Shown here in pieces: positions 48,238 to 59,044 of a stretch of 64,000 bases of DNA. Location of the stretch: the NCBI RefSeq assembly GCF_001461695.1, contig NZ_AUTC01000077.1, positions 1-64,000 on the forward strand, in the 5' to 3' direction. Position 1 is the stretch's first letter; each line of letters opens with the position of its first letter. Origin of the DNA: Sinorhizobium fredii USDA 205. Its GTDB lineage: Bacteria > Pseudomonadota > Alphaproteobacteria > Rhizobiales > Rhizobiaceae. The notes under the pieces are model-generated. The model did no database searches. It had not been told where the DNA came from and was given only the letters and a program-made list of their open reading frames with translations. Position numbers and translations under genes: made by a program.

Positions 48238-49629
48238 TCAGGCAGGGCCGATCATCGTTTCGGGGCGGACGATCGCGTCGAACTCCTCGTTCGTCACGTA
48301 GCCGCCGCCGACGGCCTCGTCGCGCAGGGTCGTGCCGTTCTTGTGCGCAGTCTTGGCGATCTTGGCGGCATTGTCGTAGCCGATTTTCGGGGCCAGCGCG
48401 GTGACGAGCATCAGTGACCGGTCGAGCGCTGCCTTGATGTTGTCCTCACGCGCCTCGATGCCGACGACGCAATTGTCGGTGAAGGAAACCGCCGCGTCGG
48501 CGAGGAGCTGGACCGACTGCAGGAAGTTGTAGGCCATCAGCGGGTTGAAGACATTGAGCTCGAAGTGCCCCTGGCTGCCGGCGAAGGTGAGCGACGCGTG
48601 ATTGCCGAAGACCTGAGCGCAAACCTGCGTCAGCGCCTCGCACTGGGTCGGGTTGACCTTGCCGGGCATGATCGAGGAGCCCGGCTCGTTCTCCGGCAGC
48701 GAAAGTTCGCCGAGGCCCGAGCGCGGGCCAGAGCCGAGGAAGCGGATATCGTTGGCGATCTTGAAGAGCGCGGCGGCCGCCGCATTGATGGCGCCGTGGC
48801 TGAACACCATCGAATCGTGCGCGGCGAGTGCTTCGAACTTGTTGGGCGCGGAGGTGAAGGCGATGCCGGTGATCGCGGCGATTTCCTCCGCCACCTTCTC
48901 GTCGAAGCCGATCGGGGCATTGAGGCCCGTGCCGACGGCGGTGCCGCCCTGAGCGAGCTCGCAGAGGCCGGGGAGCGTCATCTCGATGCGCTTGATCGAC
49001 GAGGCGACCTGCGCCGCATAACCGGAGAACTCCTGGCCGAGGGTCAGCGGCGTTGCATCCTGCGTATGGGTGCGGCCGATCTTGATGATGTGGTCGAAGG
49101 CCTTGACCTTCTCTTCAAGCGCCTTGTGCAGGTGCTTGAGCGCGGGCAGCAGATCGTGGATCACGCGTTCGGCGCAGGCGATGTGCATGGCCGTCGGGTA
49201 AGTGTCGTTGGACGACTGGCTCATGTTGACGTGGTCGTTCGGGTGCACGGGCTTCTTCGATCCCATGACGCCGCCGAGCAACTCGATCGCCCGGTTGGAA
49301 ATGACCTCGTTGGCATTCATGTTCGACTGCGTGCCGGAGCCGGTCTGCCAGACGACGAGCGGGAAATGGTCGTTGAGCTTGCCGTCGATCACCTCCTGCG
49401 CCGCCTTGACGATGGCGTCGCCAATCGTCGGATCGAGGCGGTCGAGCGCCACGTTGGCGCGGGCTGCCGCCTGCTTGACGATGCCGAGCGCCCGGACGAT
49501 CGCCAGCGGCTGCTTTTCCCAGCCGATCTTGAAGTTTCCGAGCGAGCGTTGGGCCTGGGCACCCCAGTAGCGGTCGTTCGCCACTTCGATGGGGCCGAAC
49601 GTATCTGTTTCCGTGCGCGTCGATGTCAT
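48238..49629 (-). CDS. fumC: Class II fumarate hydratase
   Basis: A 463-residue TCA-cycle enzyme that converts fumarate to malate, iron-independent type. The class signature [11 protein letters not shown] and the substrate motif [10 protein letters not shown] are visible. The ATG at 49629 (MTSTRTETD) gives the usual N-terminus; an ATG at 49662 would add 11 residues. It has its own 508-base upstream gap. Confidence 0.96.
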   Translation of the reverse strand: MTSTRTETDTFGPIEVANDRYWGAQAQRSLGNFKIGWEKQPLAIVRALGIVKQAAARANVALDRLDPTIGDAIVKAAQEVIDGKLNDHFPLVVWQTGSGTQSNMNANEVISNRAIELLGGVMGSKKPVHPNDHVNMSQSSNDTYPTAMHIACAERVIHDLLPALKHLHKALEEKVKAFDHIIKIGRTHTQDATPLTLGQEFSGYAAQVASSIKRIEMTLPGLCELAQGGTAVGTGLNAPIGFDEKVAEEIAAITGIAFTSAPNKFEALAAHDSMVFSHGAINAAAAALFKIANDIRFLGSGPRSGLGELSLPENEPGSSIMPGKVNPTQCEALTQVCAQVFGNHASLTFAGSQGHFELNVFNPLMAYNFLQSVQLLADAAVSFTDNCVVGIEAREDNIKAALDRSLMLVTALAPKIGYDNAAKIAKTAHKNGTTLRDEAVGGGYVTNEEFDAIVRPETMIGPA

Positions 49630-50137
49630 CGTGATACCTGCCTTCGTGATGCGCTTCATCAAGCCGAGGCGGAGATACCGGTGTCAGCCCGTTGTCCTCC
49701 CCGGTGCCGGGCATCTCTCTGCCCCGGCAATACCGGCTTGTAAAGGGCCGCAGGGACCTGCTGCGAGCTACAATCGTTTGAATATTGTTGCGATGCGGCA
49801 ATTCGAGCCAGTGAACAGGAGCATCGCACAACGGGCGTGCTTCGCGCGCATTCCTTGTGGCCTTTCAGACACAGAAGACGCCATCATTTTTGGCACGCCC
49901 AGTGCCGCAGGGAACTCCGAAGCGCAATTGCATGGTGCAAAGTAGATGCAAATCAGAGACTTGCAGTCCGTCGCGCGCGAGACGGGCGACCGGTTTCAGG
50001 GCAGTTGATCAAATTCGAACGGTGGTCGTTTCCTTTTCATTCACCATCCTTTTCTATAAGTCTTCGGGCACGAGGGCGTGGCGAGAATCTGGCGCGGCCG
50101 AATTCGGCGGCAACGCGATACGGGGACGTTTGTACGA
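49630..50137. other. Divergent promoter region (no gene)
   Basis: 508 bases between fumC and the L,D-transpeptidase gene. It should hold both promoters. No repeat, RNA or operator was recognised; frames through it show no family motif. Confidence 0.5.
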
Positions 50138-52036
50138 ATGAAAATGATCAGATCGGTAGCGATTGTCGCGCTCATGACCGGCTGTGCGATTGCAACCATG
50201 GATGTGCGGCCGGCCTCAGCGATAACGCTGATGGATTTCATCCGCGGCGGCAGGGAACGCACGCGGGAGCGGGCCTATCCGGCCCAGCCGATGCCGGGAT
50301 ACGGCATGATGGCGCCGCATCGCCTTGAAGACAGGGCGGTGACAAAGCCGCCGCGGGTTTCCAGCCCGCGTTACTATACCTACAAGCCCGAGCAGATGCG
50401 CAGGATTGCGACCGATCGGCTGGTCGATCCTGTCGTGACGGGTTCCGTGCAGAGCTACGGCTTTCCGCCCATGCTGCGGATTCCGCTGGCGGATGCCCGC
50501 CAGTTCTTGCCGCAAGTCGAGGTTCGCGCTCCGGCCGATGTCGCAAAGGCCGTCGAGGCCTTTTATGGCGGACGGACCGACTTCGTCTGGATCGATGGCA
50601 ATGGCGCCAATGCAAGGGCCCGATCGGCTCTCGCGGTTCTTGCCGATGCCGCAAAGACCGGGCTCGATCCGGCGGACTATGCCGTCGCTGTTCCGGCCGA
50701 CGACTTCGATCGCGCCGACATGGTAGCGCGGGAAAAGGACCTGGTACGTTTCGAGATCGCCATGTCCGCTGCAGTCCTCACTTATGTGCAGGACACGGTG
50801 CGGGGCCGCGTCGACCCGAACAAGATATCCGGCTATCACGACTTCAAGCGCAAGAGCGTCGATCTCGTCGCATTTCTCGACAAGGCCGCGACAAGTGCCG
50901 ATGTTGCAGCCCTGATGGAAGAGCGGAGCCCGAAGAGCCCGCAATTCCTCGCATTGAAGCAGGAGCTCGAAAGGCTGCGAGCCGAATCGGACGCCGCCCC
51001 GCGCATCGAGATCGCTCCCGGGACGCTGCTGAAGCCAGGCGACAACAATCCGGAGCTTGCCAATATCGTCGCCGGCATAAAGCTGAAGGCTTCCGAGGCG
51101 CTGAAGACCGAGCATGCCGTCGTGCTGGCCGGTTACCAGGGTACGCCCGAGTACACGCCGGAACTGGTTTCACTCGTCGAAGCCTTTCAGAAGGAGCAGG
51201 GGCTGAAGGCGGACGGTGTCGTCGGCCAGGCCTCGATCCGCGTCCTGACCGGCGGCGATACGACGGCCAGCAAGATCAACAAGATCGAGATCGCGATGGA
51301 GCAGGCCCGCTGGCTGCCGGACGGTCTCGGCAATCGCTACGTCTTTATCAACCAGCCCGCCTTCATGGCCTACTATACCGACCAGGGCGCGGAGCAGTTC
51401 TCCATGCGGGTCGTGGTCGGGACGAAGGCGAACCAGACCTATTTCTTCCACGACGAGATCCAGACCGTCGAGGTCAATCCCTATTGGGGCGTGCCCCAGT
51501 CGATCATCGTCAACGAGATGCTGCCGAAGCTGCGCAGCGATCCGAGCTATCTCGACCGCATGGGGTATCAGGTCGAGGTCGGCGGTCGGGTCGTCCCGTC
51601 TTACGCGGTGGATTGGTACGGATCGACGAACTCGATCGCCGTGCGCCAGCCGCCGAGCAGCGACAACGCGCTGGGAGAGTTGAAGATACTGTTCCCGAAC
51701 TCGCATGCGATCTACATGCACGACACGCCGTCGAAGAGTTTCTTCAAGCGTGACCAGCGGGCGCTCAGTCATGGATGCGTCCGCCTCGCCGAGCCGCGCC
51801 GCATGGCGGCCGCCGTCCTTGGCGTCAGCATGGACGATGTCGGCAAGGAGATCGCCCAGGGGCACAACAGAGCCTTGCCGGTGCCTCAGAAGGTGCCGGT
51901 CTATGTTTCCTACTTCACGGCATGGCCGAACAAGGACGGCAAGGTCGAATATTTCAACGACGTCTATGAGCGGGACATGTACATGGATCGGGCGTTCGAA
52001 GCGACACGCAAGGCCCGGCAGCAGGCCGAAGGCTGA
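50138..52036 (+). CDS. L,D-transpeptidase (YcbB-like)
   Basis: A 632-residue periplasmic enzyme. A signal peptide ends near residue 26 (PASA), an N-terminal helical scaffold follows, then a peptidoglycan-binding domain (FQKEQGLKADGVVGQAS) and a YkuD catalytic domain with SHGCVRL, the active Cys being central. Such enzymes make 3-3 crosslinks, which are abundant in Rhizobiales, or attach proteins to peptidoglycan. The ATG at 50138 was chosen since it begins the signal peptide; the frame opens at 50078. Confidence 0.9.
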   Translation: MKMIRSVAIVALMTGCAIATMDVRPASAITLMDFIRGGRERTRERAYPAQPMPGYGMMAPHRLEDRAVTKPPRVSSPRYYTYKPEQMRRIATDRLVDPVVTGSVQSYGFPPMLRIPLADARQFLPQVEVRAPADVAKAVEAFYGGRTDFVWIDGNGANARARSALAVLADAAKTGLDPADYAVAVPADDFDRADMVAREKDLVRFEIAMSAAVLTYVQDTVRGRVDPNKISGYHDFKRKSVDLVAFLDKAATSADVAALMEERSPKSPQFLALKQELERLRAESDAAPRIEIAPGTLLKPGDNNPELANIVAGIKLKASEALKTEHAVVLAGYQGTPEYTPELVSLVEAFQKEQGLKADGVVGQASIRVLTGGDTTASKINKIEIAMEQARWLPDGLGNRYVFINQPAFMAYYTDQGAEQFSMRVVVGTKANQTYFFHDEIQTVEVNPYWGVPQSIIVNEMLPKLRSDPSYLDRMGYQVEVGGRVVPSYAVDWYGSTNSIAVRQPPSSDNALGELKILFPNSHAIYMHDTPSKSFFKRDQRALSHGCVRLAEPRRMAAAVLGVSMDDVGKEIAQGHNRALPVPQKVPVYVSYFTAWPNKDGKVEYFNDVYERDMYMDRAFEATRKARQQAEG

Positions 52037-52068
52037 CGGGTGCCGGACGCATCATGACCATGAGATGG

Positions 52069-52094
52069 AAGGCCCCGCCAAGCGCGGGGCCTTT
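52069..52094 (+). terminator. Terminator after the L,D-transpeptidase
   Basis: AAGGCCCCGC (52069-52078) pairs with GCGGGGCCTT (52084-52093), loop CAAGC, followed by a short T run. The T tract is weak. Confidence 0.7.
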
Positions 52095-52111
52095 GCACAG
52101 GAGGCGGGTGC

Positions 52112-52795
52112 CTATTTCTTTTCCCTTCCAAGAACCGTTTTGACGAGTTCCGGGGTCAGTTCGTCGAAATGCTGGATGATCCGGTCGGGTGACAGGCTTT
52201 CGATCGGCACATCGGAGTAGCCGAACGGCACGGCGATTGACGGAACCGCGGCGTTGCGGGCGACCAGGATGTCGTTGAGGCTGTCGCCGACCATCACCGC
52301 TCGTTCCGCGACGCCGCCGGCATTGGCCACCGTCGAGAGGAGGTGCTCGGCATGGGGCTTGCGGACGGAAAACGTGTCGCCGCCGGAAATGGCGGCAAAA
52401 CGGTCGATGAGGTCGAGCCCCTCCAGAAGACGCTTTGCCAGCATTTCCGGCTTGTTGGTGCAGACGGCGAGTCGCAGGCCGGCGTCCTGCAGGCGGTCGA
52501 GCGCCGCGATGACCCCCGGATAGGGGAGCGAACCGCCCGGCATGGAGCCGTGGTAGAAGTCCACGAACTCCTTCATCTGCCAGGTCAATTCCTCTTCGCT
52601 CAGCGCCTTGCCGCGCAGCGCGAACGTCCGCTCGATCATCGCACGTGCGCCATGGCCCACCAGATGGGTGAGGTCGGCGTAAGTAACCGGTTCGATACCT
52701 GCCTGCGTGACCGCGTGGTTGAGGCTCGCGACGAGGTCCGGGGCGGTGTCGACGAGCGTACCGTCGAGATCGAAGACGACAAGGGGCGGGGACAC
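52112..52795 (-). CDS. gph: Phosphoglycolate phosphatase
   Basis: A 227-residue HAD-family phosphatase that removes 2-phosphoglycolate from DNA repair or oxygenation. Motif I is [15 protein letters not shown], motif III Lys in RKPHAEHL, and the later [12 protein letters not shown]. The GTG at 52795 follows GAGGT by 5 bases and gives [12 protein letters not shown]; the frame is open to 52855. It is divergent from rpiA. Confidence 0.92.
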   Translation of the reverse strand: MSPPLVVFDLDGTLVDTAPDLVASLNHAVTQAGIEPVTYADLTHLVGHGARAMIERTFALRGKALSEEELTWQMKEFVDFYHGSMPGGSLPYPGVIAALDRLQDAGLRLAVCTNKPEMLAKRLLEGLDLIDRFAAISGGDTFSVRKPHAEHLLSTVANAGGVAERAVMVGDSLNDILVARNAAVPSIAVPFGYSDVPIESLSPDRIIQHFDELTPELVKTVLGREKK

Positions 52796-53014
52796 GGGAA
52801 CCTCGTTCTGCAAAAGCCTGTCCGTTCGGGTAGGCGAAGTGCGCGGAGAATGCAATGGCGACCTAGGTCGGTAGCGCTGCCGGAATCCGGTGCAGGCGCG
52901 CGCATTTTGGCTTTCGTTTGCTGCAACGGGCGTGTAAGTGTCTCAGCGGAAATTGGACGGCAGCCGGTGAATGGCCGCTCGCCGGCCGGGATTGCGAAAG
53001 GGAGCGATTGGCGC

Positions 53015-53710
53015 ATGGACGCCCGCCAGATGAAGATCAAGGCCGCCCAGGCGGCGCTTGGCTATGTCGAAAGTGGAATGCGGCTTGGTATCGGCACCGG
53101 GTCGACGGCCGAGGAATTCGTCCGGTTGTTGGCCGAAAAGGTTGCCTCCGGCTTCCAAGTCCAGGGCGTCCCGACCTCCGAGCGGACCGCGCGGCTTTGC
53201 CTCGAACTCGGCGTGCCGCTGAAGTCGCTCGATGAATTGCCCGAGCTGGACCTGACGATCGACGGTGCCGATGAAGTCGACGGAAAACTGCGCCTGATCA
53301 AGGGCGGTGGCGGAGCGCTGCTGCGCGAAAAGATCGTCGCAAGTGCCTCGGAACGGATGATCGTCATCGCCGATGAATCGAAAGTCGTCGGCGTTCTTGG
53401 TGCCTTCAAGTTGCCGATCGAGGTGAACCAGTTCGGTCTGGCAACGACGCGTCTGGCGATCGAGAAGGTTGCGACGCGTCTCGGCTTGACTGGCGACATT
53501 GCGCTGCGCGCCTCGGGAGACGGGCCCTTCATGACCGATGGCGGACACCTCATTCTGGATGCATCTTTTGGCCGTATTCCTGATGCAGAGGCGCTTTCGG
53601 CCGAATTGAACGCCATTCCGGGAGTGGTCGAGCATGGGCTCTTTCTCGGGATGGTATCGCTGGCGATCATCGCCGGTCCGGAGGGCGCGCGCACGCTCAC
53701 GGCAGGCTGA
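53015..53710 (+). CDS. rpiA: Ribose-5-phosphate isomerase A
   Basis: A 231-residue enzyme of the pentose phosphate pathway. [20 protein letters not shown] with the catalytic Asp, and [11 protein letters not shown] with the catalytic Lys are all present, and the length is typical. The ATG at 53015 follows GGGAG; an open frame to 52343 precedes it but overlaps gph on the other strand. The DUF2059 gene follows by 117 bases. Confidence 0.96.
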   Translation: MDARQMKIKAAQAALGYVESGMRLGIGTGSTAEEFVRLLAEKVASGFQVQGVPTSERTARLCLELGVPLKSLDELPELDLTIDGADEVDGKLRLIKGGGGALLREKIVASASERMIVIADESKVVGVLGAFKLPIEVNQFGLATTRLAIEKVATRLGLTGDIALRASGDGPFMTDGGHLILDASFGRIPDAEALSAELNAIPGVVEHGLFLGMVSLAIIAGPEGARTLTAG

Positions 53711-53827
53711 GGCTTCGCCGGTCCGGCCCCGCGGCGCGGCCATGGCCCAAGACAGAATTCCGCACATGAATGCCTGGCGGCGGCAATTGGCCGGGCGACA
53801 TGTGCCAACACAGGAGCATTGATAAAA

Positions 53828-54373
53828 ATGAACAAAATCACAGGTTTTGCCCGGGCATTCGCAACCGCGGCCGTTCTCCTTTCGGTTTCGGTGCCGGCCG
53901 TACAGGCGCAGGACGTGACCGAAGATCAGGTCAAGGCGGCCCGCGCAACCATCGCAGCGCTCGGCGTCACCAACAGCTTCGACAACATTCTGCCTAATCT
54001 TGCCGAACGGCTGAAGAACTCGCTCATTCAGGCTTCGCCGAACCACCAGGAACTGATTTCGGCGACCGTCGACGAGAAGGCGCTGGGCCTGGCGGCACGC
54101 CGCTCGGACCTGGAGCGCGAGGCGGCGACGATCTATGCCAAGACCTTCTCGGTCGAGGAATTGAACGCGATCACCGCGTTCTACAGCTCGTCGGCCGGCA
54201 AGAAACTCTTGAACGACGGTCCGATTGCCTCGCGCGAACTGTTGAAGGCGGCCGACATCTGGGCAGCCGGCGTTTCGCGCGACCTCGCCCAGGAGGCCAC
54301 CAAGTCGCTCGACGAGAAGATCGGCAGCGCACCGGCCGCCGACGCCGGCACGCAGGCGCCCGCACAGCAATAG
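53828..54373 (+). CDS. DUF2059 periplasmic protein
   Basis: A 181-residue protein with a signal peptide (cleaved after about residue 27, VQAQ) and a helical DUF2059 domain (motif FSVEELNAITAFYSSSAGKKL). The function is unknown. Two starts are possible: TTG at 53819 and ATG at 53828; I prefer the ATG. The Ala/Gln-rich tail is disordered. A strong terminator follows. Confidence 0.86.
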   Translation: MNKITGFARAFATAAVLLSVSVPAVQAQDVTEDQVKAARATIAALGVTNSFDNILPNLAERLKNSLIQASPNHQELISATVDEKALGLAARRSDLEREAATIYAKTFSVEELNAITAFYSSSAGKKLLNDGPIASRELLKAADIWAAGVSRDLAQEATKSLDEKIGSAPAADAGTQAPAQQ

Positions 54374-54405
54374 TCTCGCGGCGAGGTCTTGTTCGTCTCT
54401 TGATG

Positions 54406-54430
54406 AAGCCCGGAGCGATCCGGGCTTTTC
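54406..54430 (+). terminator. Rho-independent terminator after the DUF2059 gene
   Basis: AAGCCCGGA and TCCGGGCTT form a perfect 9-bp stem with a GCGA loop followed by TTCCTT. Confidence 0.88.
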
Positions 54431-54546
54431 CTTATTTGCATCGCAATACTATATCAGGGGCGAAACGCGACTCTCGGCTCGTCTCTTCATCGTGAGCTCT
54501 CAGCCGCGGTCTTCATTCGGTACCCCAAGCTTTCCAGGAGTTCTTC

Positions 54547-55938
54547 ATGCGCGCTTTCGACTATGACCTCTTCGTGATCGGCGGCGGCTCGGGCGGCGTC
54601 AGAAGCGGGCGGCTGGCGGCGGCGCTCGGCAAGAAGGTGGCGATCGCCGAAGAGTTTCGCTACGGCGGCACCTGCGTGATCCGCGGCTGCGTGCCGAAGA
54701 AGCTTTATGTCTACGCCTCACTATATTCCGAGCATTTCGAAGATGCGGCTGGCTTCGGCTGGGATGTCGGCGAGAGCCGCTTCGACTGGAAGAAGCTCGT
54801 CGCGGCCAAGGAACAGGAGATCACCCGGCTGGAGGGCCTTTATCGCAAGGGTCTCGCAAATGCCGGTGCGGAGATGCTGGATACGCGGGCCGAGCTTGTC
54901 GGGCCCAACGAGGTGCGGCTGCTTGCGACCGGCAAGACGGTGACGGCGGAGCGCATCGTTATCGCCGTCGGCGGGCACCCGAGCCCGCATGACGCGCTGC
55001 CGGGGCATGAGCTGTGCATCAGCTCCAACGAAGCCTTCGACCTTCCGGAGCTTCCGAAATCGATCCTGATCGCCGGCGGCGGATATATCGCCGTCGAGTT
55101 CGCCAATATCTTCCATGGCCTCGGCGTCGAAACGACTCTCATTTATCGCGGCAAGGAGATTCTCTCCCGCTTCGACCAGGACCTGAGGCGCGGCCTGCAT
55201 GCGGCGATGGAGGAAAAGGGCATCCGCATCCTTTGCGAGGATATCATCCAGTCGGTATCGGCTGGCGCTGATGGCCAGCGGATCGCCAAGACCATGAAGC
55301 ATGGCGAAATCGCCGTCGATCAGGTGATGCTCGCCCTCGGCCGCGTGCCCAATACGAAGGGCCTTGGCTTGGAGAATGCCGGCGTCAAGACCAATGAGCG
55401 CGGCGCCATCGTCGTCGACGCCTTCTCTCGCACCAGTGCGCCGGGGATTTACGCGCTCGGCGACGTCACCGACCGCGTGCAGCTGACGCCGGTGGCGATC
55501 CATGAGGCGATGTGCTTCATCGAAACGGAGTACAAGAACAATCCGACGTCGCCGGATCATGATCTGATCGCCACGGCCGTCTTCTCCCAGCCGGAGATCG
55601 GGACGGTTGGATTGAGCGAGGAGGAGGCCGTGCGGAAATATGACGAACTCGAAGTCTACCGCGCCGAGTTCCGTCCGATGAAGGCAACCCTTTCAGGGCG
55701 CAAGGACAGGATGATCATGAAACTCCTCGTCAATGCAGCGGACCGCAAGGTACTCGGCGCTCATATCCTCGGCCACGACGCCGGTGAAATGGCGCAACTG
55801 CTTGGGATTTCGCTGAAGGCGGGATGCACGAAGGACGACTTCGACCGCACCATGGCGGTCCACCCGACCGCGGCGGAGGAGCTGGTGACCATGTATCAGC
55901 CGAGCTACCGTGTGAGGAAGGGCGAACGGGTCGCCTGA
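54547..55938 (+). CDS. gor: Glutathione-disulfide reductase
   Basis: A 463-residue flavoprotein that reduces oxidised glutathione with NADPH. The redox motif is GGTCVIRGCVPKK, the second Rossmann motif GGGYIAVEFANIF, and the C-terminal HPTAAEE carries the catalytic His-Glu. CAGGAG precedes the ATG. It lies 173 bases downstream of the DUF2059 gene, after its terminator, and is probably transcribed alone. Confidence 0.95.
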   Translation: MRAFDYDLFVIGGGSGGVRSGRLAAALGKKVAIAEEFRYGGTCVIRGCVPKKLYVYASLYSEHFEDAAGFGWDVGESRFDWKKLVAAKEQEITRLEGLYRKGLANAGAEMLDTRAELVGPNEVRLLATGKTVTAERIVIAVGGHPSPHDALPGHELCISSNEAFDLPELPKSILIAGGGYIAVEFANIFHGLGVETTLIYRGKEILSRFDQDLRRGLHAAMEEKGIRILCEDIIQSVSAGADGQRIAKTMKHGEIAVDQVMLALGRVPNTKGLGLENAGVKTNERGAIVVDAFSRTSAPGIYALGDVTDRVQLTPVAIHEAMCFIETEYKNNPTSPDHDLIATAVFSQPEIGTVGLSEEEAVRKYDELEVYRAEFRPMKATLSGRKDRMIMKLLVNAADRKVLGAHILGHDAGEMAQLLGISLKAGCTKDDFDRTMAVHPTAAEELVTMYQPSYRVRKGERVA

Positions 55939-56168
55939 GCGGCGGTTCCGCTGAACTCCAAAGCAACCGCGGCAGCCCATGTTTTCTGGTAGGATGGCTT
56001 TCCAAGCCTCCTGTTAGCGTTTATAAGCCCGCATCCGCGACGTGACCGGCTCGTGCGGATGTGGCGGCTTGGACCGGCCAGCTTGCCGGTTCGATCAAAC
56101 TCTCCGAATGCCGGGCGGCTTGAGGGGCGCGATGCGGCCCCGGCCGCGTCAGACAACAGGTGATGGAA

Positions 56169-57542
56169 ATGGCACAGACTTGGACTCCGAACAGCTGGCG
56201 GCAAAAACCCATTCAGCAGGTGCCGGACTATCCGGACCTCACAGCGCTCGAGGCCGTGGAAGGCCGTCTTGCGAAGTTTCCGCCGCTCGTCTTTGCCGGC
56301 GAGGCTCGGCGTCTGAAGAGTGCGCTCGCCAATGTGGCCGAAGGCCGTGGCTTCCTGCTGCAGGGCGGAGACTGCGCCGAGAGCTTCGCCGAGCATGGCG
56401 CCGACACGATCCGCGACTTCTTCCGCGCTTTCCTGCAGATGGCGGTGGTGCTGACTTTCGGGGCCCAGCAGCCGGTCGTCAAGGTCGGCCGCATCGCCGG
56501 CCAGTTTGCTAAGCCGCGCTCTTCGGGCGTCGAGAAGCAGGGCGATGTCACGCTGCCGAGCTACCGCGGCGACATCATCAACGGCATTGAATTCACCGAG
56601 CAGGCGCGCGTCCCCAACCCGGAGCGGCAGATCATGGCCTATCGCCAGTCCGCCGCAACGCTTAACCTGTTGCGCGCCTTCGCGATGGGTGGCTACGCCA
56701 ATCTCGAGAACGTGCATCAATGGATGCTCGGCTTCGTCAAGGACAGCCCGCAGGCCGAGCGCTATCGCAAGCTCGCCGACCGGATTTCCGAGACGATGGA
56801 TTTCATGAAGGCGATCGGCATCACCTCGGAGAACCATCCGAGCCTGCGCGAGACCGACTTCTTCACCAGCCACGAGGCGCTGCTGCTCGGCTTCGAGCAG
56901 GCGCTGACGCGCGTCGATTCGACCTCCGGCGACTGGTACGCCACGTCCGGCCATATGATCTGGATCGGCGACCGTACGCGCCAGCCGGACCATGCGCATG
57001 TCGAATATTGCCGCGGCATCAAGAACCCGCTCGGGCTGAAATGCGGTCCGTCACTGACCGCCGACGGTCTCCTGGAACTGATCGACCTGTTGAACCCCGC
57101 CAACGAAGCGGGCCGCCTGACGCTGATCTGCCGCTTCGGCCACGACAAGGTCGCAGAGCACCTGCCGCGCCTGATCCGCGCCGTCGAGCGCGAAGGCAAG
57201 AAGGTCGTCTGGTCCTGCGATCCGATGCATGGCAACACGATCACGCTCAACAACTACAAGACCCGTCCGTTCGAACGGATCCTCTCGGAAGTCGAAAGCT
57301 TCTTCCAGATCCACCGCGCCGAGGGCAGCCATCCGGGCGGCATCCACATCGAGATGACCGGTAACGACGTGACAGAATGCACCGGCGGCGCACGCGCGCT
57401 CTCCGGTGACGACCTTGCCGACCGCTACCATACCCATTGCGATCCGCGTCTCAACGCCGATCAGGCGCTGGAGCTCGCCTTCCTGCTTGCCGAGCGGATG
57501 AAGGGTGGCCGCGACGAGAAGAAGATGGTGGTCAACGCCTGA
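56169..57542 (+). CDS. aroF: Class II DAHP synthase
   Basis: A 457-residue plant-type (class II) 3-deoxy-D-arabino-heptulosonate 7-phosphate synthase, the first step of aromatic amino-acid synthesis. [29 protein letters not shown] and [11 protein letters not shown] carry the metal and PEP-binding residues. Three starts lie close (GTG 56160, ATG 56163, ATG 56169); 56169 gives [10 protein letters not shown]. The 5' gap contains CATCCGC/GCGGATG and ACCGGC/GCCGGT hairpins that could be a leader structure. The symbol is used as in rhizobial annotations; aroG is also used. Confidence 0.93.
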   Translation: MAQTWTPNSWRQKPIQQVPDYPDLTALEAVEGRLAKFPPLVFAGEARRLKSALANVAEGRGFLLQGGDCAESFAEHGADTIRDFFRAFLQMAVVLTFGAQQPVVKVGRIAGQFAKPRSSGVEKQGDVTLPSYRGDIINGIEFTEQARVPNPERQIMAYRQSAATLNLLRAFAMGGYANLENVHQWMLGFVKDSPQAERYRKLADRISETMDFMKAIGITSENHPSLRETDFFTSHEALLLGFEQALTRVDSTSGDWYATSGHMIWIGDRTRQPDHAHVEYCRGIKNPLGLKCGPSLTADGLLELIDLLNPANEAGRLTLICRFGHDKVAEHLPRLIRAVEREGKKVVWSCDPMHGNTITLNNYKTRPFERILSEVESFFQIHRAEGSHPGGIHIEMTGNDVTECTGGARALSGDDLADRYHTHCDPRLNADQALELAFLLAERMKGGRDEKKMVVNA

Positions 57543-57609
57543 GCGACCGCAGCCGCGGCCGATGGCTCAATATTTCTGAACCATGGGCGCGACTTCTGAA
57601 TTTGACAGG

Positions 57610-57644
57610 GCCGGGTCAGCTTTGTGAAGCTGACCCGGCTTTTT
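57610..57644 (+). terminator. Rho-independent terminator after the DAHP synthase gene
   Basis: GCCGGGTCAGCTT (57610-57622) and AAGCTGACCCGGC (57627-57639) form a perfect 13-bp stem with a TGTG loop, then TTTTT. It ends 19 bases before the next gene's ATG. Confidence 0.92.
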
Positions 57645-57662
57645 GCTGCAATGGAGAGGGGA

Positions 57663-58058
57663 ATGACGGACATCCACGAAGGCGGCTGCCTTTGCCGCGC
57701 GGTGCGCTTCAAGACGCGAGGCAAGCTGAGGGAGCTGATTTATTGCCATTGTTCGCAATGCCGCAAGCAGACGGGGCTCTACTACGCCGCCACGAATGTG
57801 CTCGACAGCCATATGGATGTCCAGGGCGCCGGCGAGATTACCTGGTATCGCTCCAGCAGCACAGCGCGGCGCGGCTTCTGCCGGCATTGCGGTTCGGCGC
57901 TGTTCTGGAAGGGGGACGATCTCGACTATACCTCGATCCTGGCGGGAACATTTGACGGGCCGACCGGCCTCGAGCCCGGCTATCACATCTTCTGCGCCGA
58001 CAAGGGTGACTTTTACGACATCCGCGACGACCTGCCGCGCTTTGCGGAGTCTCGGTAA
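57663..58058 (+). CDS. GFA (glutathione-dependent formaldehyde-activating) family protein
   Basis: A 131-residue zinc protein. GGCLCRAV, CHCSQCRKQTG and CRHCGSALFWKG supply the two zinc-binding Cys sets of the Gfa/CENP-V fold. Formaldehyde-glutathione activity is a family label and is uncertain for single members. The ATG at 57663 follows GGAGAGGG; in-frame earlier starts at 57624 and 57651 lie in or near the terminator stem. Confidence 0.87.
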   Translation: MTDIHEGGCLCRAVRFKTRGKLRELIYCHCSQCRKQTGLYYAATNVLDSHMDVQGAGEITWYRSSSTARRGFCRHCGSALFWKGDDLDYTSILAGTFDGPTGLEPGYHIFCADKGDFYDIRDDLPRFAESR

Positions 58059-58069
58059 GACACTTGTTA

Positions 58070-59044
58070 TCAGCGATGTTCGACTGCGGATTGATCGAAG
58101 GCATCCGCCAGTGCCTCGAACTTGACGGCTTCCCACGAGGCGTATTCCTCGACAAGCCGGCTGCTCATCCAGAACCGGCCACGCGCCCCGTCGTCCCCCT
58201 TGCCGATGAAGCCGGCCGCTTCGGCACGCGCGAACAGGCGGCGAATATGGGTGTTCGAGATGAGGTAGCGCTCCGCAAGTCTCGCAAGGTTGACGTCTAC
58301 CCAGACCTTGCCGTTGACAGCGAGGAGACTTGGGGGGCGTGCCATGAGGTCGTCGAGAATTACCCCGCCGGATTCGGACCAGACGAAGATCGAAACGCTT
58401 TCCGGGGGCTGCGTCCATCTCGTGTCCGAGAGCAGCCGTCTTGCGACAAGAGGCTGAGCGCGCTCAAATATGACCGGATCAGTTTCGACGCGTCTTACCC
58501 GCGATCCTCCATCCAATAGATCGAGTGTGCTCATCTGCGTCTTGAACCAGAGCCGCATGGCGTTCTCGCTGATCTCGGTCGGCTCGAGTGGGCGAGTCCT
58601 CTTGGTGCGCCCGCCATTCGCGGGGCGGAGCAGTTTGTAGGCGATGAGTTCTGCAAGGAAGGCCGTTGCCGTGTTCCGGCTGGCAGCGCCGGTTTCGCGC
58701 ATGATTTTAAGTAGTCGCGCTGCCGTGATGCCCGAGTCGGCATTGTCTCGGTCGCGCTCCAGATGGAGAGCATAGGCGGCCTGCGTGAGCATCCATTTCT
58801 GGTGGGCCGCCACGAGGCGCGCGATACGCGGAAAAAGATCGTTCATGGAAATCAGGGTACGCGCGCCGACCTGCAAGACCTCAAGGAACTGAGGATTTTG
58901 CAATAGTGCATCCACCGTGAAGGCGGGTGTAGTCTTCCGTTCGGCTTCATCCGTCTCAGCAAGCCGCTGCATCTTCTGCGCGTGCTCCAGATCTCTCCAT
59001 GCACCGAACGCCCCGATTTCTCCGTGCCTTGGTGCAATCAACAT
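58070..59044 (-). CDS. Hypothetical protein with winged-helix-like segments
   Basis: A 324-residue protein that I cannot assign. It has two stretches resembling HTH/winged helices: about residues 105-145 (GITAARLLKIMRETGAASRN then FLAELIAYKLL) and about 255-295 (LARLAERYLISNTHIRRLFARAEAAGF, written here in parts: NLARLAERYLIS, THIRRLFARAE). The rest is helical and Arg-rich. No membrane segment or signal. A DNA-binding regulator is inference. The gene is convergent with the GFA gene and has a 419-base upstream gap that is less GC-rich than its neighbours. Confidence 0.7.
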   Translation of the reverse strand: MLIAPRHGEIGAFGAWRDLEHAQKMQRLAETDEAERKTTPAFTVDALLQNPQFLEVLQVGARTLISMNDLFPRIARLVAAHQKWMLTQAAYALHLERDRDNADSGITAARLLKIMRETGAASRNTATAFLAELIAYKLLRPANGGRTKRTRPLEPTEISENAMRLWFKTQMSTLDLLDGGSRVRRVETDPVIFERAQPLVARRLLSDTRWTQPPESVSIFVWSESGGVILDDLMARPPSLLAVNGKVWVDVNLARLAERYLISNTHIRRLFARAEAAGFIGKGDDGARGRFWMSSRLVEEYASWEAVKFEALADAFDQSAVEHR

